A stretch of DNA of 64,000 nt from Hydractinia symbiolongicarpus (taxonomy: Eukaryota; Cnidaria; Hydrozoa; Anthoathecata; Hydractiniidae). A model generated the notes under the pieces. That model did not search any database and was not told where the DNA came from. It saw only the letters and a program-made list of their open reading frames with translations. The position numbers and the translations under genes are program-made. The DNA lies in the NCBI RefSeq assembly GCF_029227915.1, contig NC_079883.1, forward strand, positions 496,001 through 560,000, in the 5' to 3' direction. This document shows, piece after piece, positions 23,188-35,867 of this stretch. How positions within the stretch are numbered: the stretch's first letter is position 1; every line of letters starts with the position of its first letter.

Positions 23188-23798
23188 GTACACAAAGAAA
23201 ATACCCAGGGAGTAAACTCATTTCCAGAACGATTTTTTAAATTATTTTTTCACCACTAAAACGTATGAGACTTGTAGTTTTCAAAAATGTTTTCATTTTT
23301 GATGAGACGCTGAATAAAAGAAGTTTAATCGCCGGCAAACGAAAACCCGCGAATTCCCGTAAGTCCCGGACTCGGCTCGTATAGTCAAAAGAATACAAAG
23401 AAAATACCCAGGGAGTAAACTCATTTCCAGAACGATTTTTTAAATTATCTTTTCACCACTAAAAACGCATGAGACTTGTAGTTTTCAAAAATGTTTTTAT
23501 TTTTGATGAGACGCGGAACAAAAGAAGTTTAATCGCCGGCAAACGAAAACCCGCGAATTCCCGTAAATCCCGGACTCGGCCCGTATAGTCAAAAGTATAC
23601 AAAGAAAATACCCAGGGAGTAAACTCATTTCCAGAACGATTTTTTAAATTATCTTTTCACCACTAAAAACGCATGAGACTTGTAGTTTTCAAAAATGTTT
23701 TTATTTTTGATGAGACGCGGAATAAAAGAAGTTTAATCGCCGGCAAACGAAAACCCGCGATTTCCCGTAAATCCCGGACTCGGCCCGTATAGTCAAAA
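23188..23798 (+). repeat. 3-monomer HOR, tandem copy 1 (611 bp)
   Basis: Three monomers, two of which carry an extra A in ACTAAAAACGC (about 23461 and 23665), which gives 611 rather than 609 bp. Marks: GTACACAAAG, CCGTAAGTCCCGG, AAAAGAATAC, GACGCGGAACAAAAG. Confidence 0.86.
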
Positions 23799-24409
23799 GT
23801 ACACAAAGAAAATACCCAGGGAGTAAACTCATTTCCAGAACGATTTTTTAAATTATTTTTTCACCACTAAAACGTATGAGACTTGTAGTTTTCAAAAATG
23901 TTTTCATTTTTGATGAGACGCTGAATAAAAGAAGTTTAATCGCCGGCAAACGAAAACCCGCGAATTCCCGTAAGTCCCGGACTCGGCTTGTATAGTCAAA
24001 AGAATACAAAGAAAATACCCAGGGAGTAAACTCATTTCCAGAACGATTTTTTAAATTATCTTTTCACCACTAAAAACGCATGAGACTTGTAGTTTTCAAA
24101 AATGTTTTTATTTTTGATGAGACGCGGAACAAAAGAAGTTTAATCGCCGGCAAACGAAAACCCGCAAATTCCCGTAAATCCCGGACTCGGCCCGTATAGT
24201 CAAAAGTATACAAAGAAAATACCCAGGGAGTAAACTCATTTCCAGAACGTTTTTATAAATTATCTTTTCACCACTAAAAACGCATGAGACTTGTAGTTTT
24301 CAAAAATGTTTTTATTTTTGATGAGACGCGGAATAAAAGAAGTTTAATCGCCGGCAAACGAAAACCCGCGATTTCCCGTAAATCCCGGACTCGGCCCGTA
24401 TAGTCAAAA
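23799..24409 (+). repeat. 3-monomer HOR, tandem copy 2 (611 bp)
   Basis: Same three monomers, five-A words at about 24072 and 24276. Few differences: CTCGGCTTGTATAG against CTCGGCTCGTATAG, CCGCAAATTCC against CCGCGAATTCC, and GAACGTTTTTATAAATTATC near 24247. Confidence 0.86.
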
Positions 24410-25889
24410 GTATACAAAGAAAGTACCCTGCCAGTAAACTCATTTCCAGAACGATTTTTTAAATTATCTTTTCATCACTAAAACGCACGAGACTTGTAGT
24501 TTTCAAAAATGTTTTCATTTTTGATGAGACGCTGAACAAAAGAAGTTTAATCGCCGGCCAACGAAAACCCGCGATTTCCCGTAATTCCCGGACTCGGCCC
24601 GTATAGTCAAAAGTATACAAAGAAAGTACCCTGCGAGTAAACTCATTTCCAGAACGATTTTTTAAATTATCTTTTCACCACTAAAACGCACGAGACTTGT
24701 AGTTTTCAAAAATGTTTTCATTTTTGATGAGACGCTGAACAAAAGAAGTTTAATCGCCGGCAAACGAAAACCCGCGAATTCCCGTAAATCCCGGACTCGG
24801 CCCGTATAGTCAAAAGTATACAAAGAAAATACCCAGGGAGTAAACTCATTTCCAGAACGATTTTTTAAATTATCTTTTCACCACTAAAAACGCATGAGAC
24901 TTGCAGTTTTCAAAAATGTTTTTATTTTTGATGAGACGCGGAATAAAAGAAGTTTAATCGCCGGCAAAGGAAAACCCGCGATTTCCGTAAATCCCGGACT
25001 CGGCCCGTATAGTCAAAAGTATACAAAGAAAGTACCCTGCCAGTAAACTCATTTCCAGAACGATTTTTTAAATTATCTTTTCATCACTAAAACGCACGAG
25101 ACTTGTAGTTTTCAAAAATGTTTTCATTTTTGATGAGACGCTGAATAAAAGAAGTTTAATCGCCGGCAAACGAAAACCCGCGAATTCCCGTAAATCCCGG
25201 ACTCGGCCCGTATAGTCAAAAGTATACAAAGAAAATACGCAGGGAGTAAACTCATTTCCAGAACGATTTTTTAAATTAACTTTTCACCACTAAAACGCAC
25301 GAGACTTGTAGTTTTCAAAATGTTTTCATTTTCGATGAGACGCTTAATGAAAGAAATTTAATCGCCGGCAAACGAAAACCCGCGATTTCCCGTAAATCCC
25401 GGCCTTCGCCCGTATATTTGTATGTATACAAAGAAAATACGCAGGGAGTAAACTCATTTCCAGAACGATTTTTTAAATTATCTTTTCACCACTAAAACGC
25501 ACGAGACTTGTAGTTTTCAAAAATGTTTTCATTTTTGATGAGACGCTGAATAAAAATGTTTAATCGCCGGCAAACGAAAACCCGCGATTTCCCGTAAATC
25601 ACGGACTTGGCCCGTATAGGCAAAAGTATACAAAGAAAATAACCAGGGAGTTAACTCATTTCCCGAACGATTTTTTAAATTATTTTTTCACCACTAAAAC
25701 GTATGAGACTTGTAGTTTTCAAAAATGTTTTCATTTTTGATGAGACGCTGAATAAAAGAAGTTTAATCGCCGGCAAACGAAAACCCGCGATTTCCCGTAA
25801 ATCCCGGACTCGGCCCGTATAGTCAAAAGTATACAAAGAAAATACGCAGGGAGTAAACTCATTTCCAGAACGATTTTTTAAATTATATT
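24410..25889 (+). repeat. Mixed monomers
   Basis: Includes two CTGCCAG/TCATCACTAAAACG monomers (about 24430 and 25040), two GAACAAAAG monomers, GATTTCCGTAAATCC with one C lost (about 24980), a CAAAATG/TTTTCGATGAG monomer (about 25318) and the CACGGACTTGG/TATAGGC/AATAACCAGGGAGTTAAC monomer near 25600, which reappears at 52902 and 54525. No other content. Confidence 0.76.
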
Positions 25890-26904
25890 TTCACCACTAA
25901 AACGTACGAGACTTGTAGTTTTCAAAAATGTTTTCATTTTTGATGAGACGCTGAATAAAAGATGTTTAATCGCCGGCAAACGAAAACCCGCGATTTCCCG
26001 TAAATCCCGGACTCGGCCCGTATAGTCAAAAGTATACAAAGAAAGTACACTGTGAGTAAACTCATTTCCCGAACGATTTTTTAAATTATTTTTTCACCAC
26101 TAAAACGCATGAGACTTGTAGTTTTCAAAATTGTTTTCATTTTTGATGAGACGCTGAATGAAAGAAGTTTAATCGCCGGCAAACGAAAACCCGCGATTTC
26201 CCGTAAATCCCGGACTCGGCCCGTATAGTCAAAAGTATACAAAGAAAGTACCCTGCGAGTAAACTCATTTCCAGAACGATTTTTTAAATCATCTTTTCAC
26301 CACTAAAACGCACGAGACTTGTAGTTTTCAAAAATGTTTTCATTTTTGATGAGACGCTGAATAAAAGAAGTTTAATCGCCGGCAAACGAAAACCCGCGAA
26401 TTCCCGTAAATCCCGGACTCGACCCGTATAGTCAAAAGTATACAAAGAAAATACCCAGGGAGTAAACTCATTTCCAGAACGATTTTTTAAATTATCTTTT
26501 CACCACTAAAACGCATGAGACTTGTAGTTTTCAAAAATGTTTTTATTTTTGATGAGACGCGGAATAAAAGAAGTTTAATCGCCGGCAAACGAAAACCCGC
26601 GAGTTCCCGTAAATCCCGGACTCGGCCCGTATAGTCAAAAGTATACAAAGAAAGTACCCTGCCAGTAAACTCATTTCCAGAACGATTTTTTAAATTATCT
26701 TTTCACCACTAAAACGCACGAGACTTGTAGTTTTCAAAAATGTTTTCATTTTTGATGAGACGCTGAATAAAAGAAGTTTAATCGCCGGCAAATGAAAACC
26801 CGCGAATTCCCGTAAATCCCGGACTCGGCCCGTATAGTCAAAAGTATACAAAGAAAATACGCAGGGAGTAAACTCATTTCCAGAACGATTTTTTAAATTA
26901 ACTT
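25890..26904 (+). repeat. 5-monomer HOR, tandem copy 1 (1015 bp)
   Basis: AACGTACGAG at 25901 and 26916, GTACACTGTGAG at about 26045 and 27060, TTTTCAAAATTG, AAATCATCTTTTC, CTCGACCCG and CGAGTTCCCG all recur at 1015 bp. Edges are placed where the partner changes from ATATTTTC to AACTTTTC. Confidence 0.86.
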
Positions 26905-27919
26905 TTCACCACTAAAACGTACGAGACTTGTAGTTTTCAAAAATGTTTTCATTTTTGATGAGACGCTGAATAAAAGATGTTTAATCGCCGGCAAACGAAA
27001 ACCCGCGATTTCCCGTAAATCCCGGACTCGGCCCGTATAGTCAAAAGTATACAAAGAAAGTACACTGTGAGTAAACTCATTTCCCGAACGATTTTTTAAA
27101 TTATTTTTTCACCACTAAAACGCATGAGACTTGTAGTTTTCAAAATTGTTTTCATTTTTGATGAGACGCTGAATGAAAGAAGTTTAATCGCCGGCAAACG
27201 AAAACCCGCGATTTCCCGTAAATCCCGGACTCGGCCCGTATAGTCAAAAGTATACAAAGAAAGTACCCTGCGAGTAAACTCATTTCCAGAACGATTTTTT
27301 AAATCATCTTTTCACCACTAAAACGCACGAGACTTGTAGTTTTCAAAAATGTTTTCATTTTTGATGAGACGCTGAATAAAAGAAGTTTAATCGCCGGCAA
27401 ACGAAAACCCGCGAATTCCCGTAAATCCCGGACTCGACCCGTATAGTCAAAAGTATACAAAGAAAATACCCAGGGAGTAAACTCATTTCCAGAACGATTT
27501 TTTAAATTATCTTTTCACCACTAAAACGCATGAGACTTGTAGTTTTCAAAAATGTTTTTATTTTTGATGAGACGCGGAATAAAAGAAGTTTAATCGCCGG
27601 CAAACGAAAACCCGCGAGTTCCCGTAAATCCCGGACTCGGCCCGTATAGTCAAAAGTATACAAAGAAAGTACCCTGCCAGTAAACTCATTTCCAGAACGA
27701 TTTTTTAAATTATCTTTTCACCACTAAAACGCACGAGACTTGTAGTTTTTAAAAATGTTTTCATTTTTGATGAGACGCTGAATAAAAAAAGTTTAATCGC
27801 CGGCAAATGAAAACCCGCGAATTCCCGTAAATCCCGGACTCGGCCCGTATAGTCAAAAGTATACAAAGAAAATACGCAGGGAGTAAACTCATTTCCAGAA
27901 CGATTTTTTAAATTAACTT
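26905..27919 (+). repeat. 5-monomer HOR, tandem copy 2 (1015 bp)
   Basis: Copy of 25890-26904. Differences are few, for example GTAGTTTTTAAAAATG near 27740 and AATAAAAAAAG near 27781. Confidence 0.85.
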
Positions 27920-28728
27920 TTCACCACTAAAACGCACGAGACTTGTAGTTTTCAAAATGTTTTCATTTTTGATGAGACGCTGAATTAAAGATGTTTAATC
28001 GCCGGCAAACGAAAACCCGCGATTTCCCGTAAATCCCGGACTCGGCCCGTATAGTCAAAAGTATACAAAGAAAGTACCCAGGGAGTAAACTCATTTCCCG
28101 AACGATTTTTTAAATTTTTTTTTCACCACTAAAACACATGAGACTTGTAGTTTTCAGGAATGTTTTCATTTTTGATGAGACGCTTAATGAAAGAAGTTTA
28201 ATCGCCGGCAAACGAAAACCCGCGATTTCCCGTAAATCCCGGGCTTCGCCCGTATATTCGTATGTATACAAAGAAAGTACCCTGTGAGTAAACTCATTTC
28301 CCGAACGATTTTTTAAATTATTTTTTCACCACTAAAACGCATGAGACTTGTAGTTTTCAAAAAGGTTTTCATTTTTGATGAGACGCTGAATAAAAGAAGT
28401 TTAATCGCCGGCAAACGAAAACCCGCGATTTCCCGTAAACCCCGGACTCGGCCCGTATAGTCAAAAGTATACAAAGAAAGTACCCTGCGAGTAAACTCAT
28501 TTCCAGAACGATTTTTTAAATTATCTTTTCACCACTAAAACGCACGAGACTTGTAGTTTTCAAAAATGTTTTCATTTTTAATGAGACGCTGAATAAAAGA
28601 AGTTTAATCGCCGGCAAACGAAAACCCGCGAATTCCCGTAAATCCCGAACTCGGCCCGTATAGTCAAAAGTATACAAAGAAAATACCCAGGGAGTAAACT
28701 CATTTCCAGAACGATTTTTTAAATTATC
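27920..28728 (+). repeat. First complete set of the later HOR marks
   Basis: Four monomers with CAAAATG/GAATTAAAG, AAATTTTTTTTTCACC/ACACATGAG/TTCAGGAATG, GCTTAATG/CGGGCTTCGCCCG/GTATATTCGTATG and AAAAAGGTTTTC in that order. The same order is the core of the modules at 31.6-43 kb. A CCGAACTCGG monomer begins near 28645. Confidence 0.78.
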
Positions 28729-29540
28729 TTTTCACCACTAAAACGCATGAGACTTGTAGTTTTCAAAAATGTTTTCATTTTTGATAAGACGCTGAATAAA
28801 AAATGTTTAATCGCCGGCAAACGAAAACCCGCGATTTCCCGTAAATCCTGGACTCGGCCCGTATAGTCAAAAGTATACAAAGAAAGTACCCTGCCAGTAA
28901 ACTCATTTCCAGAACGATTTTTTAAATTATCTTTTCACCACTAAAACGCACGAGACTTGTAGTTTTCAAAAATGTTTTCATTTTTGATGAGACGCTGAAT
29001 AAAAGAAGTTTAATCGCCGGCAAACGAAAACCCGCAAATTCCCGTAAATCCCGGACTCGGCCCGTATAGTCAAAAGTATACAAAGAAATTACGCAGGGAG
29101 TTAACTCATTTCCAGAACGATTTTTTAAATTATCTTTTCACCACTAAAACGCATGAGACTTGTAGTTTTCAAAAAGGTTTTCATTTTTGATGAGACGCTG
29201 AATAAAAGAAGTTTAATCGCCGGCAAATGAAAACCCGCAATTTCCCGTAAATTCCGTGCTTGGCTCGTATAGTCGAGTATATACAAAGAAAGTACCCTGT
29301 CAGTAAACTCCTTTCCAGAACGATTTCTTATATTATCTTTTCACCACTAAAACGCATGAGACTTGTAGTTTTCAAAAATGTTCTCATTTTTGATGAGACG
29401 CCGAATAAAAGAAGTTTAATCGCCGGCAAATGAAAACCCGCAATTTCCCGTAAATTCCGTGCTTGGCTCGTATAGTCGAGTATATACAAAGAAAGTACCC
29501 TGTCAGTAAACTCCTTTCCAGAACGATTTCTTATATTATC
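28729..29540 (+). repeat. 4-monomer HOR, tandem copy 1 (812 bp)
   Basis: Repeats at 29541-30352. Marks: GATAAGACGCTGAATAAAAAATG (28783/29595), AAATCCTGGACTCGG, CTGCCAG, CCGCAAATTCCC, GAAATTACGCAGGGAGTTAAC, AAAAAGGTTTTC, CTTGGCTCG with CTCCTTTCC and TTCTTATATT. Confidence 0.86.
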
Positions 29541-30405
29541 TTTTCACCACTAAAACGCATGAGACTTGTAGTTTTCAAAAATGTTTTCATTTTTGATAAG
29601 ACGCTGAATAAAAAATGTTTAATCGCCGGCAAACGAAAACCCGCGATTTCCCGTAAATCCTGGACTCGGCCCGTATAGTCAAAAGTATACAAAGAAAGTA
29701 CCCTGCCAGTAAACTCATTTCCAGAACGATTTTTTAAATTATCTTTTCACCACTAAAACGCACGAGACTTGTAGTTTTCAAAAATGTTTTCATTTTTGAT
29801 GAGACGCTGAATAAAAGAAGTTTAATCGCCGGCAAACGAAAACCCGCAAATTCCCGTAAATCCCGGACTCGGCCCGTATAGTCAAAAGTATACAAAGAAA
29901 TTACGCAGGGAGTTAACTCATTTCCAGAACGATTTTTTAAATTATCTTTTCACCACTAAAACGCATGAGACTTGTAGTTTTCAAAAAGGTTTTCATTTTT
30001 GATGAGACGCTGAATAAAAGAAGTTTAATCGCCGGCAAATGAAAACCCGCAATTTCCCGTAAATTCCGTGCTTGGCTCGTATAGTCGAGTATATACAAAG
30101 AAAGTACCCTGTCAGTAAACTCCTTTCCAGAACGATTTCTTATATTGTCTTTTCACCACTAAAACGCATGAGACTTGTAGTTTTCAAAAATGTTCTCATT
30201 TTTGATGAGACGCCGAATAAAAGAAGTTTAATCGCCGGCAAATGAAAACCCGCAATTTCCCGTAAATTCCGTGCTTGGCTCGTATAGTCGAGTATATACA
30301 AAGAAAGTACCCTGTCAGTAAACTCCTTTCCAGAACGATTTCTTATATTATCTTTTCACCACTAAAACGCATGAGACTTGTAGTTTTCAAAAATGTTTTC
30401 ATTTT
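29541..30405 (+). repeat. 4-monomer HOR, tandem copy 2 with a short third start
   Basis: Copy of 28729-29540 to 30352. The match then continues for about 50 bp more, to 30405, where GATGAG replaces GATAAG. One difference is TATATTGTCTTTTC near 30146. Confidence 0.84.
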
Positions 30406-32099
30406 TGATGAGACGCCGAATAAAAGAAGTTTAATCGCCGGCAAACGAAAACCCGCGATTTCCCGTAAACCTCGGACTCGGCCCGTATAGCCAAAAGTAT
30501 ACAAAGAAAGTACCCTGCGAGTAAACTCATTTCCAGAACGATTTTTTAAATTATCTTTTCACCACTAAAACGCACGAGACTTGTAGTTTTCAAAAATGTT
30601 TTCATTTTTAATGAGACGCTGAATAAAAGAAGTTTAATCGCCGGCAAACGAAAACCCGCGAATTCCCGTAAATCCCGAACTCGGCCCGTGTAGTCAAAAG
30701 TATACAAAGAAAATACCCAGGGAGTAAACTCATTTCCAGAACGATTTTTTAAATTATCTTTTCACCACTAAAACGCATGAGACTTGTAGTTTTCAAAAAT
30801 GTTTTCATTTTTGATAAGACGCTGAATAAAAGATGTTTATTCGCCGGCAAACGAAAACCCGCGATTTCCCGTAAATCCTGGACTCGGCCCGTATAGTCAA
30901 AAGTATACAAAGAAAGTACCCTGCCAGTAAACTCATTTCCAGAACGATTTTTTAAATTATCTTTTCACCACTAAAACGCACGAGACTTGTAGTTTTCAAA
31001 AATGTTTTCATTTTTGATGAGACGCTGAATAAAAGAAGTTTAATCGCCGGCAAACGAAAACCCGCAAATTCCCGTAAATCCCGGACTCGGCCCGTATAGT
31101 CAAAAGTATACAAAGAAATTACGCAGGGAGTTAACTCATTTCCAGAACGATTTTTTAAAGTATCTTTTCACCACTAAAACGCATGAGACTTGTAGTTTTC
31201 AAAAATGTTTTTATTTTTGATGAGACGCGGAATAAAAGAAGTTTAATCGCCGGCAAACCAAAACCCGCGATTTCCCGTAAATCCCGGACTCGGCCGTATA
31301 GTCAAAAGTATACAAAAAAAGTACCCTGCCAGTAAACTCATTTCCAGAACGATTTTTTAAATTATCTTTTCACCACTAAAACGCACGAGACTTGTAGTTT
31401 TCAAAAATGTTTTCATTTTTGATGAGACGCTGAATAAAAGAAGTTTAATCGCCGGCAAACGAAAACCCGCGAATTCCCGTAAATCCCGGACTCGGCCCGT
31501 ATAGTCAAAAGTATACAAAGAAAATACGGAGGGAGTAAACTCATTTCCAGAACGATTTTATAAATTAACTTTTCACCACTAAAACGCACGAGACTTGTAG
31601 TTTTCAAAATGTTTTCATTTTTGATGAGACGCTGAATTAAAGATGTTTAATCGCCGGCAAACGAAAACCCGCCATTTCCCGTAAATCCCGGACTCGGCCC
31701 GTATAGTCAAAAGTATACAAAGAAAGTACCCAGGGAGTAAACTCATTTCCCGAACGATTTTTTAAATTTTTTTTTCACCACTAAAACACATGAGACTTGT
31801 AGTTTTTAGGAATGTTTTCATTTTTGATGAGACGCTTAATGAAAGAAGTTTAATCGCCGGCAAACGAAAACCCGCGATTTCCCGTAAATCCCGGGCTTCG
31901 CCCGTATATTCGTATGTATACAAAGAAAGTACCCTGTGAGTAAACTCATTTCCCGAACGATTTTTTAAATTATTTTTTCACCACTAAAACGCATGAGACT
32001 TGTAGTTTTCAAAAAGGTTTTCATTTTTGATGAGACGCTGAATAAAAGAAGTTTAATCGCCGGCAAATGAAAACCCGCAATTTCCCGTAAATTCCGTGC
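30406..32099 (+). repeat. Mixed monomers leading into the main module block
   Basis: Opens with AAACCTCGGACTCGG, matching 28441 at a 2030-bp offset (10 monomers), followed by the CCGAACTCGG monomer. From 31.4 kb the order CAAAATG/GAATTAAAG, T9/ACACATGAG, CTTCGCCCG, AAAAAGGTTTTC is seen again. One monomer reads CTCGGCCGTATAG near 31290, one C short. Confidence 0.76.
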
Positions 32100-32910
32100 T
32101 TGGCTCGTATAGTCGAGTATATACAAAGAAAGTACCCTGTCAGTAAACTCCTTTCCAGAACGATTTCTTATATTATCTTTTCACCACTAAAACGCATGAG
32201 ACTTGTAGTTTTCAAAAATGTTTTTATTTTTGATGAGACGCGGAATAAAAGAAGTTTAATCGCCGGCAAACGAAAACCCGCGATTTCCCGTAAATCCCGG
32301 ACTCGGCCCGTATAGTCAAAAGTATGCAAAGAAAGTACCCGGCCAGTAAACTCATTTCCAGAACGATTTTTTAAATTATCTTTTCACCACTAAAACGTAC
32401 GAGACTTGTAGTTTTCAAAAATGTTTTCATTTTTGATGAGACGCTGAATAAAAGAAGTTTAATCGCCGGCAAACGAAAACCCGCGAATTCCCGTAAATCC
32501 CGGACTCGGCCCGTATAGTCAAAAGTATACAAAGAAAATACGGAGGGAGTAAACTCATTTCCAGAACGATTTTTTAAATTAACTTTTCACCACTAAAACG
32601 CACGAGACTTGTAGTTTTCAAAATGTTTTCATTTTTGATGAGACGCTGAATTAAAGATGTTTAATCGCCGGCAAACGAAAACCCGCGATTTCCCGTAAAT
32701 CCCGGACTCGGTCCGTATAGTCAAAAGTATACAAAGAAAGTACCCAGGGAGTAAACTCATTTCCCGAACGATTTTTTTAAATTTTTTTTTCACCACTAAA
32801 ACACATGAGACTTGTAGTTTTCAGGAATGTTTTCATTTTTGATGAGACGCTTAATGAAAGAAGTTTAATCGCCGGCAAACGAAAACCCGCGATTTCCCGT
32901 AAATCCCGGG

Positions 32911-32926
32911 CTTCCCTGTCCCTGTC
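32911..32926 (+). other. Deletion junction with 5-base filler
   Basis: CCCGGGCTTC is followed at once by CCTGTCCCTGTCAGTAAACTCC. The rest of the GCCCG...GTATAC...AAAGTA segment is missing. Judged against neighbouring modules the join links the CTTCGCCCG monomer to the CCCTGTCAG part of the CTTGGCTCG monomer, skipping the AAAAAGGTTTTC monomer, so about 230 bp of HOR are gone. The CCTGT before CCCTGTCAG looks like filler copied from the edge. Confidence 0.75.
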
Positions 32927-33160
32927 AGTAAACTCCTTTCCAGAACGATTTCTTATATTATCTTTTCACCACTAAAACGCATGAGACTTGTAGTTTTCAA
33001 AAATGTTTTTATTTTTGATGAGACGCGGAATAAAAGAAGTTTAATCGCCGGCAAACGAAAACCCGCGATTTCCCGTAAATCCCGGACTCGGCCCGTATAG
33101 TCAAAAGTATGCAAAGAAAGTACCCTGCCAGTAAACTCATTTCCAGAACGATTTTTTAAA

Positions 33161-33172
33161 TTATCTGACGCT
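33161..33172 (+). other. 58-bp deletion removing the dyad of one monomer
   Basis: AAATTATCT is joined directly to GACGCTGAATAAAAG. The missing part is everything from TTTCACCACT through the dyad to TTTTTGATGA, counted as 58 bases against neighbours. The join word GA/CT is short, so end-joining is more likely than monomer-register exchange. Confidence 0.83.
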
Positions 33173-33637
33173 GAATAAAAGAAGTTTAATCGCCGGCTAA
33201 CGAAAACCCGCGAATTCCCGTAAATCCCGGACTCGGCCCGTATAGTCAAAAGTATACAAAGAAAATACGGAGGGAGTAAACTCATTTCCAGAACGATTTT
33301 TTAAATTAACTTTTCACCACTAAAACGCACGAGACTTGTAGTTTTCAAAATGTTTTCATTTTTGATGAGACGCTGAATTAAAGATGTTTAATCGCCGGCA
33401 AACGAAAACCCGCGATTTCCCGTAAATCCCGGACTCGGCCCGTATAGTCAAAAGTATACAAAGAAAGTACCCAGGGAGTAAACTCATTTCCCGAACGATT
33501 TTTTAAATTTTTTTTTCACCACTAAAACGCATGAGACTTGTAGTTTTTAAAAATGTTTTCATTTTTGATGAGACGCTTAATGAAAGAAGTTTAATCGCCG
33601 GCAAACGAAAACCCGCGATTTCCCGTAAATTCCGTGC

Positions 33638-34854
33638 TTGGCTCGTATAGTCGAGTATATACAAAGAAAGTACCCTGTCAGTAAACTCCTTTCCAGAACG
33701 ATTTCTTATATTATCTTTTCACCACTAAAACGCATGAGACTTGTAGTTTTCAAAAATGTTTTCATTTTTGATGAGACGCCGAATAAAAGAAGTTTAATCG
33801 CCGGCAAACGAAAACCCGCGATTTCCCGTAAACCCCGGACTCGGCCCGTATAGTCAAAAGTATACAAAGAAAGTACCCTGCGAGTAAACTCATTTCCAGA
33901 ACGATTTTTTAAATTATCTTTTCACCACTAAAACGCACGAGACTTGTAGTTTTCAAAAATGTTTTCATTTTTAATGAGACGCTGAATAAAAGAAGTTTAA
34001 TCGCCGGCAAACGAAAACCCGCGAATTCCCGTAAATCCCGAACTCGGCCCGTATAGTCAAAAGTATACAAAGAAAATACCCAGGGAGTAAACTCATTTCC
34101 AGAACGATTTTTTAAATTATCTTTTCACCACTAAAACGCATGAGACTTGTAGTTTTTAAAAATGTTTTCATTTTTGATAAGACGCTGAATAAAAGATGTT
34201 TAATCGCCGGCAAACGAAAACCCGCGAATTCCCGTAAATCCCGGACTCGGCCCGTATAGTCAAAAGTATACAAAGAAAATACGGAGGGAGTAAACTCATT
34301 TCCAGAACGATTTTTTAAATTAACTTTTCACCACTAAAACGCACGAGACTTGTAGTTTTCAAAATGTTTTCATTTTTGATGAGACGCTGAATTAAAGATG
34401 TTTAATCGCCGGCAAACGAAAACCCGCGATTTCCCGTAAATCCCGGACTCGGCCCGTATAGTCAAAAGTATACAAAGAAAGTACCCAGGGAGTAAACTCA
34501 TTTCCCGAACGATTTTTTAAATTTTTTTTTCACCACTAAAACACATGAGACTTGTAGTTTTCAGGAATGTTTTCATTTTTGATGAGACGCTTAATGAAAG
34601 AAGTTTAATCGCCGGCAAACGAAAACCCGCGATTTCCCGTAAATCCCGGGCTTCGCCCGTATATTCGTATGTATACAAAGAAAGTACCCTGTGAGTAAAC
34701 TCATTTCCCGAACGATTTTTTAAATTATTTTTTCACCACTAAAACGCATGAGACTTGTAGTTTTCAAAAAGGTTTTCATTTTTGATGAGACGCTGAATAA
34801 AAGAAGTTTAATCGCCGGCAAATGAAAACCCGCAATTTCCCGTAAATTCCGTGC
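33638..34854 (+). repeat. HOR module, 6 monomers (1217 bp)
   Basis: From one CTTGGCTCG/CTCCTTTCC/TTCTTATATT monomer to the next. Contains AAACCCCGG, TTTTTAATGAG with CCGAACTCGG, GATAAGACGCTG/GTAGTTTTTAAAAATG, CAAAATG/GAATTAAAG, T9/ACACATGAG and CTTCGCCCG, then the AAAAAGGTTTTC turn. Confidence 0.8.
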
Positions 34855-35867
34855 TTGGCTCGTATAGTCCAGTATATACAAAGAAAGTACCCTGTCAGTA
34901 AACTCCTTTCCAGAACGATTTCTTATATTATCTTTTCACCACTAAAACGCATGAGACTTGTAGTTTTCAAAAATGTTTTTATTTTTGATGAGACGCGGAA
35001 TAAAAGAAGTTTATTCGCCGGCAAACGAAAACCCGCGATTTCCCGTAAATCCCGGACTCGGCCCGTATAGTCAAAAGTATGCAAAGAAAGTACCCTGCCA
35101 TTAAACTCATTTCCAGAACGATTTTTTAAATTATCTTTTCACCACTAAAACGCACGAGACTTGTAGTTTTCAAAAATGTTTTCATTTTTGATGAGACGCT
35201 GAATAAAAGAAGTTTAATCGCCGGCAAACGAAAACCCGCGAATTCCCGTAAATCCCGGACTCGGCCCGTATAGTCAAAAGTATACAAAGAAAATACGGAG
35301 GGAGTAAACTCATTTCCAGAACGATTTTTTAAATTAACTTTTCACCACTAAAACGCACGAGACTTGTAGTTTTCAAAATGTTTTCATTTTTGATGAGATG
35401 CTGAATTAAAGATGTTTAATCGCCGGCAAACGAAAACCCGCGATTTCCCGTAAATCCCGGACTCGGCCCGAATAGTCAAAAGTATACAAAGAAAGTACCC
35501 AGGGAGTAAACTCATTTCCCGAACGATTTTTTAAATTTTTTTTTCACCACTAAAACACATGAGACTTGTAGTTTTCAGGAATGTTTTTATTTTTGATGAG
35601 ACGCTTAATGAAAGAAGTTTAATCGCCGGCAAACGAAAACCCGCGATTTCCCGTAAATCCCGGGCTTCGCCCGTATATTTGTATGTATACAAAGAAAGTA
35701 CCCTGTGAGTAAACTCATTTCCCGAACGATTTTTTAAATTATTTTTTCACCACTAAAACGCATGAGACTTGTAGTTTTCAAAAAGGTTTTCATTTTGATG
35801 AGACGCTGAATAAAAAAAGTTTAATCGCCGGCAAATGAAAACCCGCAATTTCCCGTAAATTCCGTGC
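34855..35867 (+). repeat. HOR module, 5 monomers (1013 bp)
   Basis: Core form of the module: CTTGGCTCG (here GTCCAGTATATAC) with GACGCGGAATAAAAG/TTTATTCGCCGG; GTATGCAAAG/CTGCCA; TACGGAGGGAG with AAATTAACTTTTC and CAAAATG; T9/ACACATGAG/TTCAGGAATG; CTTCGCCCG then AAAAAGGTTTTC. The same five-step order returns at 39720 and 41950. Confidence 0.83.

Larger units (their letters stand above)
32100..33637 (+). repeat. Damaged HOR module (1538 bp)
   Basis: Bounded by CTTGGCTCG monomers. Its length is 86 bp short of eight monomers (1624). Two deletions explain almost all of this: one at about 32914-32920 and one at 33166/33167, each described separately. The module is otherwise built from the same monomers as its neighbours. 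Confidence 0.8.

Noticed and set aside
32953-33285. A 110-codon minus-strand frame across the 33166 deletion, possibly a fusion gene
   Set aside because: It exists only because the 58-bp deletion joins two satellite frames. Nothing in it differs from translated satellite.
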